Assembly: GCA_000824785.1 (NCBI GenBank)
Contig: CCNB01000006.1
Location: 124,001-188,000 of the forward strand
Length of the DNA stretch: 64,000 nucleotides
Source of the DNA: Mesorhizobium plurifarium
GTDB taxonomy: Bacteria; Pseudomonadota; Alphaproteobacteria; Rhizobiales; Rhizobiaceae
Direction of reading: 5' to 3'
Program-made: the position numbers and the translations under genes
Notes under the pieces: model-generated
The model's input: only the letters and a program-made list of their open reading frames with translations
What the model was told of the DNA's origin: nothing
The model's database searches: none
Shown: positions 56,575 through 64,000 of the stretch, piece after piece
How positions within the stretch are numbered: the first letter of the stretch is position 1
How the letters are laid out: every line of letters starts with the position of its first letter

Positions 56575-56634
56575 TAGAGCATGCCGAAAAGTGTGGAGCG
56601 GTTTCCGGACGAGATCATGCTCTACTTCTTTGAT
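56575..56634. repeat. Short intergenic mosaic element, class A, inside the spc operon
   Basis: TAGAGCATGCCGAAAAGTGT, then GGAGCGGTTTCCGGACGAGA and TCATGCTCTA, give inverted ends TAGAGCATG and CATGCTCTA. The core GAAAAGTGTGGAGCGGTTT is shared with class B elements. It lies just ahead of secY within the ribosomal gene string. Confidence 0.8.
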
Positions 56635-56718
56635 TTCTATGTCACGCTCGATGCCCGCAGCTCAGGCGGCGCGTGTCACCGAAGCTCACGAGATAAGCTC
56701 CGGACCGTAAACATGCAA

Positions 56719-56740
56719 GCGGCCGCGTTGACGCGGCCGC
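56719..56740. repeat. Perfect GC hairpin between rplO and secY
   Basis: GCGGCCGCG and CGCGGCCGC pair perfectly around TTGA. No T-run follows on the minus strand, so it is unlikely to be an efficient terminator. It could be an mRNA processing or stability element. Confidence 0.55.
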
Positions 56741-56814
56741 CCAATTCACCAGATCAAAGCGCGGTTCGACGGAAAATGCGAAATCATCCCGATCGGCCGC
56801 GCTTCAAATCGCCG

Positions 56815-57288
56815 TTACTCGGCGGTGGCCGCTTCCGGCAGCTTCACCGAACCGCCGGCCTTCTCGATCTTCTCGATCGCGGCCTTGGAGGCGCCGGCCA
56901 CGTCGAAGGAGAGCTTGGCCTTGAGCTCGCCGTCGGACAGCACGCGCACGCCGTCCTTGGCGCGGCGGATGACACCGGCGGCAACCAGGGCCTCAGCCGT
57001 CACGGCCGCCTTGGCGTCGAGCTTCTTGGCGTCGATCGCCGCCTGGATCTTGGCGAGTGACACGACCGCGAAGCTCTTGCCGAACAGGTTGTTGAAGCCG
57101 CGCTTCGGCAGGCGCCGGTAGAGCGGCATCTGGCCGCCCTCGAAGCCGTTGATGGCAACGCCCGAACGGGCCTTCTGGCCCTTGACGCCGCGCCCGGCGG
57201 TCTTGCCCGAGCCGGAGCCGATGCCGCGACCGAGGCGCTTCCTGGAATGCGTGGCGCCGTCCTTGTCACGCAGATCGTTGAGTTTCAT
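56815..57288 (-). CDS. rplO: 50S ribosomal protein L15
   Basis: A 157-residue L15 with the Gly-rich N terminus ([21 protein letters not shown]) and the core [18 protein letters not shown]. The second of two adjacent ATG codons was chosen, as it gives better spacing to AGGAGA; the first is equally possible. It follows rpmD. Confidence 0.97.
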   Translation of the reverse strand: MKLNDLRDKDGATHSRKRLGRGIGSGSGKTAGRGVKGQKARSGVAINGFEGGQMPLYRRLPKRGFNNLFGKSFAVVSLAKIQAAIDAKKLDAKAAVTAEALVAAGVIRRAKDGVRVLSDGELKAKLSFDVAGASKAAIEKIEKAGGSVKLPEAATAE

Positions 57289-57310
57289 CATTCTTCTCCT
57301 GCGCTTCCGT

Positions 57311-57508
57311 TCACGCCTCGTCCACGACGCGGACGAGGTGCTGGACGGCGGCGATCATGCCGCGCACGGAAGGGGTGTCTTCCAGCGTGCGCCGCTTGTG
57401 CATCTTGTTCAGGCCGAGGCCGACCAGCGTCGCGCGCTGCTCCTTCGGCCGGCGGATCGGGGAGCCGATCTGCTCGACGGTGATGGTCTTGGTAGCTTTC
57501 TTGGCCAT
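57311..57508 (-). CDS. rpmD: 50S ribosomal protein L30
   Basis: A 65-residue L30 with [20 protein letters not shown] and [20 protein letters not shown], typical of the family. It lies between rpsE and rplO, the standard place. Confidence 0.97.
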   Translation of the reverse strand: MAKKATKTITVEQIGSPIRRPKEQRATLVGLGLNKMHKRRTLEDTPSVRGMIAAVQHLVRVVDEA

Positions 57509-57533
57509 GGTCGAAATCCCTGGTCAGCGTCGA

Positions 57534-58103
57534 CTATTCTTCAGCCGCAACGGCGGTGCCGCGGCGGGCCTGAAGGGTCGAGTACTTGATGCCGCGCGCC
57601 GCAGCCACATCCTTCGGATGCATCTGGCTCTTCAGCGCGTCGAAGGTGGCGCGAACCATGTTGTAGGGGTTCGACGACCCCATCGACTTGGCGACCACGT
57701 CATGCATGCCGAGCGTCTCGAAGACGGCGCGCATCGGACCGCCGGCGATGATGCCGGTACCCTGCTTGGCGGCGCGCAGCAGAACGCGTCCGGCTCCCCA
57801 ACGGCCCTCGACGTCGTGATGCAGCGTACGGCCCGAACGCAGCGGCACGAAGATCATGTCGCGCTTGGCCGATTCGGTCGCCTTGCGGATGGCTTCCGGC
57901 ACTTCGCGCGCCTTGCCGTGGCCGAAGCCGACGCGGCCTTTCTGGTCGCCGACGACGACGAGAGCGGCAAAGCCGAAACGACGGCCGCCCTTCACCACCT
58001 TGGCGACGCGGTTGATGTGGACGAGCTTGTCCACCATGCCGTCGTCACGCTCTTCGCGTTCACGCTCGCGGCCGCGGCCGCCTTCCCTACGTTCCTGTGC
58101 CAT
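57534..58103 (-). CDS. rpsE: 30S ribosomal protein S5
   Basis: A 189-residue S5 with the double-stranded-RNA-like N-terminal domain ([20 protein letters not shown]) and the [15 protein letters not shown] motif. The first about 22 residues are an Arg/Glu-rich charged tail ([15 protein letters not shown]) that is longer than in E. coli and usual for rhizobia. Confidence 0.98.
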   Translation of the reverse strand: MAQERREGGRGREREREERDDGMVDKLVHINRVAKVVKGGRRFGFAALVVVGDQKGRVGFGHGKAREVPEAIRKATESAKRDMIFVPLRSGRTLHHDVEGRWGAGRVLLRAAKQGTGIIAGGPMRAVFETLGMHDVVAKSMGSSNPYNMVRATFDALKSQMHPKDVAAARGIKYSTLQARRGTAVAAEE

Positions 58104-58177
58104 ATCCTAGTCCTTGTTCTTTTCCGGAAGCACGGGTTGCTGTTTGCCGACGCCGCTTTGGGTCATCAGCGGCGAAA

Positions 58178-58537
58178 TCAGAAGCTGAGGCCGCCTTCGC
58201 GGGCAGCTTCGGCCAGCGCCTTGACGCGGCCATGATAGATGTACGGGCCGCGGTCGAAGACGACTTCCTTGACGCCGGCCTTCGCGGCGCGCTCGGCGAT
58301 CAGCTTGCCGACGGCGGCGGCGGCAGCGGTGTCGGCGCCGGTCTTGAGCGAACCCTTGAGGTCCTTCTCGAGCGTCGAGGCCGCGGCCAGCGTGTGACCC
58401 TTGGCGTCGTCGATCACCTGGACATAGATATTCTTCGAAGTGCGGTGCACCGACAGACGCGGGCGCGCGCCGGCGACCTTCTTGATCTGGCGGCGGATGC
58501 GCTGCGCGCGGCGCTGCGTGGCTTCTTTCGTGCTCAT
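58178..58537 (-). CDS. rplR: 50S ribosomal protein L18
   Basis: A 119-residue L18, which binds 5S rRNA. It shows [20 protein letters not shown] and the C-terminal [24 protein letters not shown]. It lies between rplF and rpsE; the gap to rplF is about 120 bases with no gene. Confidence 0.98.
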   Translation of the reverse strand: MSTKEATQRRAQRIRRQIKKVAGARPRLSVHRTSKNIYVQVIDDAKGHTLAAASTLEKDLKGSLKTGADTAAAAAVGKLIAERAAKAGVKEVVFDRGPYIYHGRVKALAEAAREGGLSF

Positions 58538-58660
58538 ACTGTCAATTCCCTGCCTTCAGAAAACGGGGGCAACCCTGTGCGGTAGGCCAAGCCTCCCGCG
58601 GCCGCTCCCCGCGGCGTTACACGTCTCTGGCTTAGCCCACAACTCTACGGGCCAGGCTTA

Positions 58661-59194
58661 TTACTTCTTCTTGCCTTCCTTGCGCACGATGCGCTCGTCG
58701 GCATAGCGCACGCCCTTGCCCTTGTACGGCTCCGGACCGCGATATTCGCGGATCTCGGCGGCGACCTGGCCGACCTGCTGCTTGTCGATGCCCGAGACCG
58801 TGATTTCGGTCGGCTTCGGCACCGAGATGGTGATGCCCTGCGGCGTCTCATAGACCACGTCGTGGCTGAAGCCCAGCGCGAGCTGCAGGTTCTTGCCCTG
58901 CATGGCGGCGCGATAGCCGACGCCGGTGATCTCGAGCTTCTTCTCGAAGCCGTCCTTCACGCCCTGCAGGATGTTGACGATCTGCGTGCGCGACATGCCC
59001 CACTTGGAGCGGGCGGTCTTGGTCTGGTCGCGCGGCTGAACGGAGATCTCGTTGTTCTCCATCTTCACCAGCACCTCGTCGTTCACCACGAACTTCAGCT
59101 CGCCCTTCGGGCCCTTCGCCGTCACGGTCTGGCCGTTGACGGTCGCGGACACGCCCTGCGGCAGCGAAACGGGTTTCTTTCCGATACGAGACAT
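58661..59194 (-). CDS. rplF: 50S ribosomal protein L6
   Basis: A 177-residue L6 starting [15 protein letters not shown]. It has [31 protein letters not shown] and the C-terminal signature [14 protein letters not shown]. It lies between rpsH and rplR. Confidence 0.98.
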   Translation of the reverse strand: MSRIGKKPVSLPQGVSATVNGQTVTAKGPKGELKFVVNDEVLVKMENNEISVQPRDQTKTARSKWGMSRTQIVNILQGVKDGFEKKLEITGVGYRAAMQGKNLQLALGFSHDVVYETPQGITISVPKPTEITVSGIDKQQVGQVAAEIREYRGPEPYKGKGVRYADERIVRKEGKKK

Positions 59195-59284
59195 TTTGTT
59201 GTCCTCGTCACTTCTTTCGTTTCAGGTTCCAGTTCCCGGGCGCGATCCCGAGAACCGAAGCCCATTCATCAATCTCTTGGCCGA

Positions 59285-59683
59285 TCAGAAGATCTGGCAG
59301 AGGATCTCGCCGCCGACATTCTGCTCGCGCGCTTCATGGTCGGCCATGACGCCCTTCGGCGTCGAAAGGATGGCGATGCCGAGGCCGTTGGCGACCTGCG
59401 GGATCGACTTGGCCGAGACATAGACGCGGCGGCCGGGCTTCGAGACGCGCTCGATTTCGCGCACGACCGGGGCGCCATCGAAATATTTCAGCTCGATCTC
59501 GATTTCCGACTTGCCGTTTTCGAAGTCGGTCTGGCTGTAGTCGCGGATATAGCCTTCCGACTTCAGCACGTCGAGAACGCGGGTGCGCAGACGCGAGGCC
59601 GGAGTCGAAACGCTCGACTTCTTGCGGCCATAGGCGTTGCGGATGCGGGTCAGCATATCGCCGAGAGGATCGCTCAATGACAT
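59285..59683 (-). CDS. rpsH: 30S ribosomal protein S8
   Basis: A 132-residue S8 with [20 protein letters not shown] at the N terminus and the C-terminal [22 protein letters not shown] that binds 16S rRNA. In E. coli S8 represses the spc operon; the same is possible here but was not tested. Confidence 0.98.
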   Translation of the reverse strand: MSLSDPLGDMLTRIRNAYGRKKSSVSTPASRLRTRVLDVLKSEGYIRDYSQTDFENGKSEIEIELKYFDGAPVVREIERVSKPGRRVYVSAKSIPQVANGLGIAILSTPKGVMADHEAREQNVGGEILCQIF

Positions 59684-59695
59684 CTCAGTGTCTCC

Positions 59696-60001
59696 TTACC
59701 AGCTCGACTTGACCAGGCCAGGGATCTGGCCGGTGTTGCCCAGATCGCGAAGCGCGATACGCGAAAGCTTGAGCTTGCGATAAAAGGCGCGCGGACGGCC
59801 CGTGACCTCGCAGCGGTTGCGGATGCGGATCTTGGCCGAGTTGCGCGGCAGCGCCGACAGCTTCAACTGGGCGCGGAAACGCTCTTCCATCGGCTTGGAC
59901 TGATCCATGATGATGGCCTTGAGCGCCGCGCGCTTGGCGGCGTACTGACCGGCAAGCTTGCGGCGCCGGTTGTTCTTCTCGACTGAGCTGGTCTTTGCCA
60001 T
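59696..60001 (-). CDS. rpsN: 30S ribosomal protein S14 (zinc-free type)
   Basis: A 101-residue S14 of the long C-minus type: it lacks the CxxC pairs of the zinc form and has one cysteine ([20 protein letters not shown]). It lies between rplE and rpsH. Confidence 0.97.
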   Translation of the reverse strand: MAKTSSVEKNNRRRKLAGQYAAKRAALKAIIMDQSKPMEERFRAQLKLSALPRNSAKIRIRNRCEVTGRPRAFYRKLKLSRIALRDLGNTGQIPGLVKSSW

Positions 60002-60027
60002 TTCAGATTTTTCCTTTTTCGCTGCCG

Positions 60028-60606
60028 TTACTGGCGGAAGGGGAAGTTGAAGGCCTTGAGCAGCGCTCTCGCCTCGTCATCCGTCTTCGCCGTCGTACAA
60101 ACGATGACGTCCATGCCCCAGACCTGATCGACCTTGTCGTAGTTGATCTCCGGGAACACGATGTGCTCCTTGATGCCCATGGCGTAGTTGCCACGGCCGT
60201 CAAAGCTCTTCGGATTCAGCCCGCGGAAGTCGCGAACGCGCGGCAGCGCGATGTTCACGAGGCGGTCGAGGAACTCGTACATGCGTTCCTTGCGCAGCGT
60301 GACCTTGGCGCCGATCGGCATGTTCTCGCGCACCTTGAAGCCCGCGATCGACTTGCGCGAGCGGGTGACGACGGCCTTCTGGCCGGCGATCAGCGCGAGA
60401 TCCTCGGCCGCGACCGAGGGCTTCTTGGAATCGGCGGTTGCTTCGCCGACACCCATGTTCAGCACGATCTTGTCGATGCGCGGAACCTGCATGTCGTTCT
60501 CGTAGCCGAACTGCTCCTGCAGCGCCTTGCGGATGGTCTCCTGATAGACCTTCTTGAGGCGCGGCTCGTTCTTGGCAGCCGCCTGCTTGGTTTCAGCCTT
60601 AGCCAT
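60028..60606 (-). CDS. rplE: 50S ribosomal protein L5
   Basis: A 192-residue L5 that binds 5S rRNA. It shows [33 protein letters not shown] and the C-terminal [20 protein letters not shown]. Its start overlaps the end of rplX by 8 bases. Confidence 0.98.
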   Translation of the reverse strand: MAKAETKQAAAKNEPRLKKVYQETIRKALQEQFGYENDMQVPRIDKIVLNMGVGEATADSKKPSVAAEDLALIAGQKAVVTRSRKSIAGFKVRENMPIGAKVTLRKERMYEFLDRLVNIALPRVRDFRGLNPKSFDGRGNYAMGIKEHIVFPEINYDKVDQVWGMDVIVCTTAKTDDEARALLKAFNFPFRQ

Positions 60607-60913
60607 TGATGACTTCTCCCGAACGCTTGGCGACGCGCACCTTCTTGCCGTCCTTCTGGATGGTGAAGCCGACGCGGGTCGGCTTGCCGTCCTTGGGGTC
60701 GGCCAGCGCGATGTTCGACAGGTGGATCGGCGCTTCCTTGGTGATGATCCCGCCCTCTTGGGACTGGGTCTGCTTCTGGTGACGGCGAATGAGGTTCACG
60801 CCGCGGACGACCGCGGTGTCTTCCTTCGGCTGCACCGACAGGACTTCGCCCGAACGGCCCTTGTCCTTGCCGGCAAGCACGACGACCTTGTCGCCTTTTC
60901 TGATCTTTTGCAT
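60599..60913 (-). CDS. rplX: 50S ribosomal protein L24
   Basis: A 104-residue L24 with the KOW motif ([20 protein letters not shown]) and [20 protein letters not shown]. It lies between rplN and rplE. Confidence 0.98.
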   Translation of the reverse strand: MQKIRKGDKVVVLAGKDKGRSGEVLSVQPKEDTAVVRGVNLIRRHQKQTQSQEGGIITKEAPIHLSNIALADPKDGKPTRVGFTIQKDGKKVRVAKRSGEVING

Positions 60914-60925
60914 TGGTCCGGCTCC

Positions 60926-61294
60926 TTACAGCACTTCAGGCGCGAGCGAGATGATCTTCATGTGGTTCTTGGCGCGCAGCTCGCGCGGAACCGGTCCGAA
61001 GATACGGGTGCCGATCGGCTCTTTCTTATTGTCGACGAGAACGGCCGCGTTCTTGTCGAAACGGATCACGCTGCCGTCCGGACGGCGGATGTCCTTGGCC
61101 GTGCGAACCACGACCGCCTTCATCACATCGCCCTTCTTAACGCGGCCGCGCGGAATGGCTTCCTTGATCGACACCACGATGATGTCGCCGACGGAGGCGT
61201 ATTTCCGCTTCGAGCCGCCCAGCACCTTGATGCACATGACACGACGAGCGCCGGAATTGTCCGCGACGTCGAGGTTTGTTTGCATCTGAATCAT
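60926..61294 (-). CDS. rplN: 50S ribosomal protein L14
   Basis: A 122-residue L14 that begins [20 protein letters not shown]. It has the signature [20 protein letters not shown] and the C-terminal [18 protein letters not shown]. It lies between rpsQ and rplX and has the usual family length. Confidence 0.98.
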   Translation of the reverse strand: MIQMQTNLDVADNSGARRVMCIKVLGGSKRKYASVGDIIVVSIKEAIPRGRVKKGDVMKAVVVRTAKDIRRPDGSVIRFDKNAAVLVDNKKEPIGTRIFGPVPRELRAKNHMKIISLAPEVL

Positions 61295-61377
61295 GACTGG
61301 CCGCCTTCTTCTTTTTTCATGGGACGGGTGCTTTCACCCCTCCCCGGTCTGTCCAAAATTCGGTTCGTTCGCCCGGA

Positions 61378-61617
61378 TCAAGCCTGATCCGAAGAGACGA
61401 CAACCCAGCGCTTGTCCTTCGAAATCGGCTTCGATTCCTGGATGAACACCTGGTCGCCGACCTTGTGAGCGTTGTTCTCGTCGTGCGCCTTGTACTTCTT
61501 GGTCATGCGCACGGTCTTCTTCATCACCGGATGGGTGAAGCGACGCTCGACCTTGACCACGACCGTCTTCTCGTTCTTGTCGCTGACGACGGTGCCCTGC
61601 AGGATGCGCTTTGGCAT
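61378..61617 (-). CDS. rpsQ: 30S ribosomal protein S17
   Basis: A 79-residue S17 with [20 protein letters not shown] and KYKAHDENN before the C-terminal strand. It lies 11 bases after rpmC. Confidence 0.98.
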   Translation of the reverse strand: MPKRILQGTVVSDKNEKTVVVKVERRFTHPVMKKTVRMTKKYKAHDENNAHKVGDQVFIQESKPISKDKRWVVVSSDQA

Positions 61618-61628
61618 GGTTCTCGTCC

Positions 61629-61829
61629 TTAAGCCTTCTTGGCCGCGGCTTTTTCCGCGGCGATGGTCTTGATGCGCGCGATGTCCTTGCGGACCTGCTT
61701 CACGCGCGCGGTCTTCTCGAGCTGGCCGGTGGCCTTCTGGAAGCGCAGGTTGAACTGCTCCTTCTTGAGGGCGGCCAGGTCGTCAGTCAGCTGATCCTGG
61801 GTCTTGGTCCGGATGTCTTCGGCTTTCAT
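61629..61829 (-). CDS. rpmC: 50S ribosomal protein L29
   Basis: A 66-residue two-helix L29 starting [18 protein letters not shown], with [20 protein letters not shown]. The longer open frame upstream overlaps rplP and was not used. It lies between rplP and rpsQ. Confidence 0.97.
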   Translation of the reverse strand: MKAEDIRTKTQDQLTDDLAALKKEQFNLRFQKATGQLEKTARVKQVRKDIARIKTIAAEKAAAKKA

Positions 61830-61842
61830 GATCGCCTGTCCC

Positions 61843-62256
61843 TTATTCTGCGATGCGCTGCACGAAGCGCGTCTTGACCGAGAGCTTGGCGGCGCCGAGA
61901 CGCAGCGCCTCACGCGCGGTCTCCTCGCTGACGCCATCGATCTCGAACATGATGCGGCCGGGCTTGACGCGCGCCGCCCAGTAGTCGACGGCGCCCTTGC
62001 CCTTACCCATGCGGACTTCGGTCGGCTTCGAGGTGACCGGCAGGTCCGGGAACACCCGGATCCAGACGCGGCCGGCACGCTTCATCTCGCGGGTGATCGC
62101 GCGGCGGGCCGCCTCGATCTCACGCGCGGTGACGCGGTTCGGCTCAAGCGCCTTCAGCCCGAAACCGCCGAAATCCAGATTGGTGCCGCCCTTGGCGGTA
62201 CCGTGGATACGGCCCTTGAACTGCTTGCGGAACTTTGTGCGCTTTGGCTGCAGCAT
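61843..62256 (-). CDS. rplP: 50S ribosomal protein L16
   Basis: A 137-residue L16 with [19 protein letters not shown], the [20 protein letters not shown] loop near the peptidyl-transferase centre, and the usual C terminus. It lies between rpsC and rpmC. Confidence 0.98.
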   Translation of the reverse strand: MLQPKRTKFRKQFKGRIHGTAKGGTNLDFGGFGLKALEPNRVTAREIEAARRAITREMKRAGRVWIRVFPDLPVTSKPTEVRMGKGKGAVDYWAARVKPGRIMFEIDGVSEETAREALRLGAAKLSVKTRFVQRIAE

Positions 62257-62283
62257 CGTTCTAACTCCAAATTCTCAAATGTC

Positions 62284-63015
62284 TCAGGCGTTCTCGCGAC
62301 GACGGCCGCGTTCACGCTCACCACCGGCGCCACCGCCATGCGCGGCATCACCCTCAGTGGCACGGCGCTCCGAAGCCATCGGATCGTGCTCGAGGATCTC
62401 GCCCTTGAACACCCACACCTTGACGCCGCAGATGCCGTAGGCGGTGTTCGCCTCGGCCGTGCCGTAGTCGACATCGGCGCGCAGCGTATGCAGCGGCACG
62501 CGGCCCTCGCGGTACCACTCCATGCGCGCGATTTCGGCGCCGCCGAGACGGCCGGAGCAGTTGATGCGGATGCCTTCCGCGCCGAGGCGCATGGCCGACT
62601 GAACGGCGCGCTTCATGGCGCGGCGGAACGCGATGCGGCGCTCGAGCTGCTGGGCGATCGACTGGGCGATCAGCGTGGCGTCGATCTCGGGCTTGCGCAC
62701 TTCAACGATGTTGAGGTGCGTTTCGGACTTCGTCATCTCGGTCAGCTTCTTGCGAAGCTTCTCGATGTCGGCGCCCTTCTTGCCGATGATGAGGCCCGGA
62801 CGCGCGGCGTGGATGGTGACGCGGCACTTCTTGTGCGGACGCTCGATCACGACCTTGGAGATCGCGGCCTGCTTGAGCTCCTTCTCGAGATACTTGCGGA
62901 TCTTGAGGTCCTCATGCAGCAGCTGGCCGTACTCGCCGGTGTTCGCGAACCAGCGCGAATCCCAGGTGCGGTTGATGCCGAGACGCAGCCCGATCGGATT
63001 GACTTTCTGGCCCAT
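62284..63015 (-). CDS. rpsC: 30S ribosomal protein S3
   Basis: A 243-residue S3 with the KH domain ([20 protein letters not shown]), part of the mRNA entry site. The C-terminal signature is [20 protein letters not shown]. The tail (about 220-243) is rich in Gly, Arg and Glu, a typical rhizobial extension. It overlaps the end of rplV by one base. Confidence 0.98.
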   Translation of the reverse strand: MGQKVNPIGLRLGINRTWDSRWFANTGEYGQLLHEDLKIRKYLEKELKQAAISKVVIERPHKKCRVTIHAARPGLIIGKKGADIEKLRKKLTEMTKSETHLNIVEVRKPEIDATLIAQSIAQQLERRIAFRRAMKRAVQSAMRLGAEGIRINCSGRLGGAEIARMEWYREGRVPLHTLRADVDYGTAEANTAYGICGVKVWVFKGEILEHDPMASERRATEGDAAHGGGAGGERERGRRRENA

Positions 63016-63404
63016 TATGCGGCCTCCCCTGTTTCCTCGACTTCACGAACGACGATCGTGAGGTGCGAGAACGGCTTTTCGATACGGCTGGCGCGACCGC
63101 GACCACGAGCGTGGAAGCGCTTCATGACGATCGACTTGCCGACATAGGCTTCCGCCACGATGAGAGCGTCGACGTCGAGGTCGTGGTTGTTTTCCGCGTT
63201 GGCGATCGCCGATTCCAGCGTCTTCTTGACCGTGCCGGAAATCCGCTTGGCCGAGAATTCGAGGTCGGAAAGCGCGGTCGCGACCTTCTTGCCGCGGATC
63301 AGCGCGGCAACCAGGTTGAGCTTCTGCGGGCTGATACGGATCGTGCGCAGAACGGCACGCGCCTCGTTGTCAGCAAGCCTGCGCGGAGCTTTGGCCTTGC
63401 CCAT
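63015..63404 (-). CDS. rplV: 50S ribosomal protein L22
   Basis: A 129-residue L22 whose hairpin loop lines the exit tunnel. It shows [19 protein letters not shown] and the loop [20 protein letters not shown]. It lies 2 bases after rpsS. Confidence 0.98.
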   Translation of the reverse strand: MGKAKAPRRLADNEARAVLRTIRISPQKLNLVAALIRGKKVATALSDLEFSAKRISGTVKKTLESAIANAENNHDLDVDALIVAEAYVGKSIVMKRFHARGRGRASRIEKPFSHLTIVVREVEETGEAA

Positions 63405-63406
63405 GA

Positions 63407-63685
63407 TTATTTCCTCTTCGCCTTCTTATCCGCGCCGTGACCGTAATAGGTCCGGGTCGGAGCGAATTCACCGAACTTGTGGCCGACCATGTCCTCGTTC
63501 ACCGAGACCGGGACGTGCTTCTGGCCGTTATAGACACCGAAGGTGAAGCCGACGAACTGCGGCAGGATGGTGGAGCGACGGCTCCACATCTTGATCACCT
63601 CATTGCGACCGCCTTCACGAACCTTGTCCACCTTCTTGAGAAGGTAGCCGTCGATGAAGGGGCCTTTCCAAATCGAACGAGTCAC
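63407..63685 (-). CDS. rpsS: 30S ribosomal protein S19
   Basis: A 92-residue S19 that begins [20 protein letters not shown]. It has the family signature [20 protein letters not shown] and the C-terminal [20 protein letters not shown]. It lies between rplB and rplV with short gaps. Confidence 0.98.
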   Translation of the reverse strand: MTRSIWKGPFIDGYLLKKVDKVREGGRNEVIKMWSRRSTILPQFVGFTFGVYNGQKHVPVSVNEDMVGHKFGEFAPTRTYYGHGADKKAKRK

Positions 63686-63701
63686 TTGGCGTTACCTCTT
63701 C

Positions 63702-64000
63702 TTAGCTCTTGCGCTGATGGCGCGAGCGCACGATGAACTTATCGGTCGCCTTGTTGGACCGCGTCTTCTTGCCCTTGGTCGGCTTGCCCCAGGGCGAAAC
63801 CGGATGACGGCCACCCGAGGTGCGGCCTTCGCCGCCGCCATGCGGATGGTCGACCGGGTTCATGGTCACGCCGCGATTGTGCGGGCGCTTGCCGCGCCAC
63901 ACGGTGCGACCGGCCTTGCCGTCGTTGATGTTGCCGTGATCGGGATTCGAAACGGCGCCGACGGTGGCCATGCAGGAACCGTGCACGACGCGCTGCTCGC
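63702..64000 (-). CDS. rplB: 50S ribosomal protein L2 (5' part outside window)
   Basis: The visible part is the C-terminal about 100 residues of L2. It includes the peptidyl-transferase-contacting signature [22 protein letters not shown] and [21 protein letters not shown]. The frame is open to the window edge, so the gene continues beyond; the Met at the visible end is internal. It is followed by rpsS. Confidence 0.97.
   Translation of the reverse strand, partial: EQRVVHGSCMATVGAVSNPDHGNINDGKAGRTVWRGKRPHNRGVTMNPVDHPHGGGEGRTSGGRHPVSPWGKPTKGKKTRSNKATDKFIVRSRHQRKS

Overview
The window looks like a core chromosomal segment of an alphaproteobacterium of the order Hyphomicrobiales, most likely Mesorhizobium or a close relative. 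This is inferred from high G+C, the set pdhA-pdhB(lipoyl)-pdhC-lpdA-lipA, a glnB-glnA pair beside a eukaryotic-type glnII with a gstI/DUF2735 gene, an ATP12-type chaperone, a Coq10-type protein, and dispersed rhizobial intergenic elements. No rRNA, tRNA, CRISPR array, prophage, transposase or plasmid function was seen.

Layout. 1-10.4 kb: a cinA/pncC end, then a minus-strand central-metabolism block read from right to left: eno, ftsB, pdhA, pdhB, pdhC, an SGNH hydrolase, lpdA, a GlsB-type membrane protein, lipA and a Coq10-like gene. It makes the pyruvate dehydrogenase complex, its E3 component and the enzyme that makes its lipoyl cofactor. 10.6-15.1 kb: a tiny lipoprotein, a PRC-barrel protein, kdsA with an overlapping VOC gene, a Dabb protein, a tiny membrane protein and an NDH-2. 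15.3-18.2 kb: a cyclo-ligase paralogue, a divergent Lrp regulator and alanine dehydrogenase, then about 380 bases without a protein gene that look like a structured small RNA. 18.2-24.9 kb: DUF1203, an OmpA-domain protein, GNAT, sseA, alaX, cysK, an SDR and an alpha/beta hydrolase. 25-32 kb: an RhlE-type helicase, pccB, a GT4 and a GT9 glycosyltransferase, and the NAD(P)HX repair enzyme.

32.2-39.3 kb is a nitrogen-assimilation neighbourhood. It holds glnB-glnA behind a sigma-54 promoter, an amino-acid permease diverging from a TetR regulator and a P1-family peptidase, and glnII (also with a sigma-54 promoter) diverging from gstI. 39.5-51.7 kb carries an MHS-type MFS transporter with an unusual large insertion, ATP12, a DMT exporter, an RluC/RluD-type synthase, DUF779 plus aldehyde dehydrogenase with an AcoR-like regulator, an aspartyl/asparaginyl hydroxylase, rarA and a Do-type protease.

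51.9-64 kb is the S10/spc/alpha ribosomal gene string on the minus strand, from rplB (cut by the window edge) to rplQ, including secY, adk and rpoA.

No clearly new multi-gene system was found. The items most worth checking are the structured RNA candidate at 18.0-18.2 kb, the MFS insertion, the AcoR-like regulator without an AAA+ domain next to a perfect palindrome, and two related families of short mosaic repeats, one copy of which lies inside the ribosomal operon.
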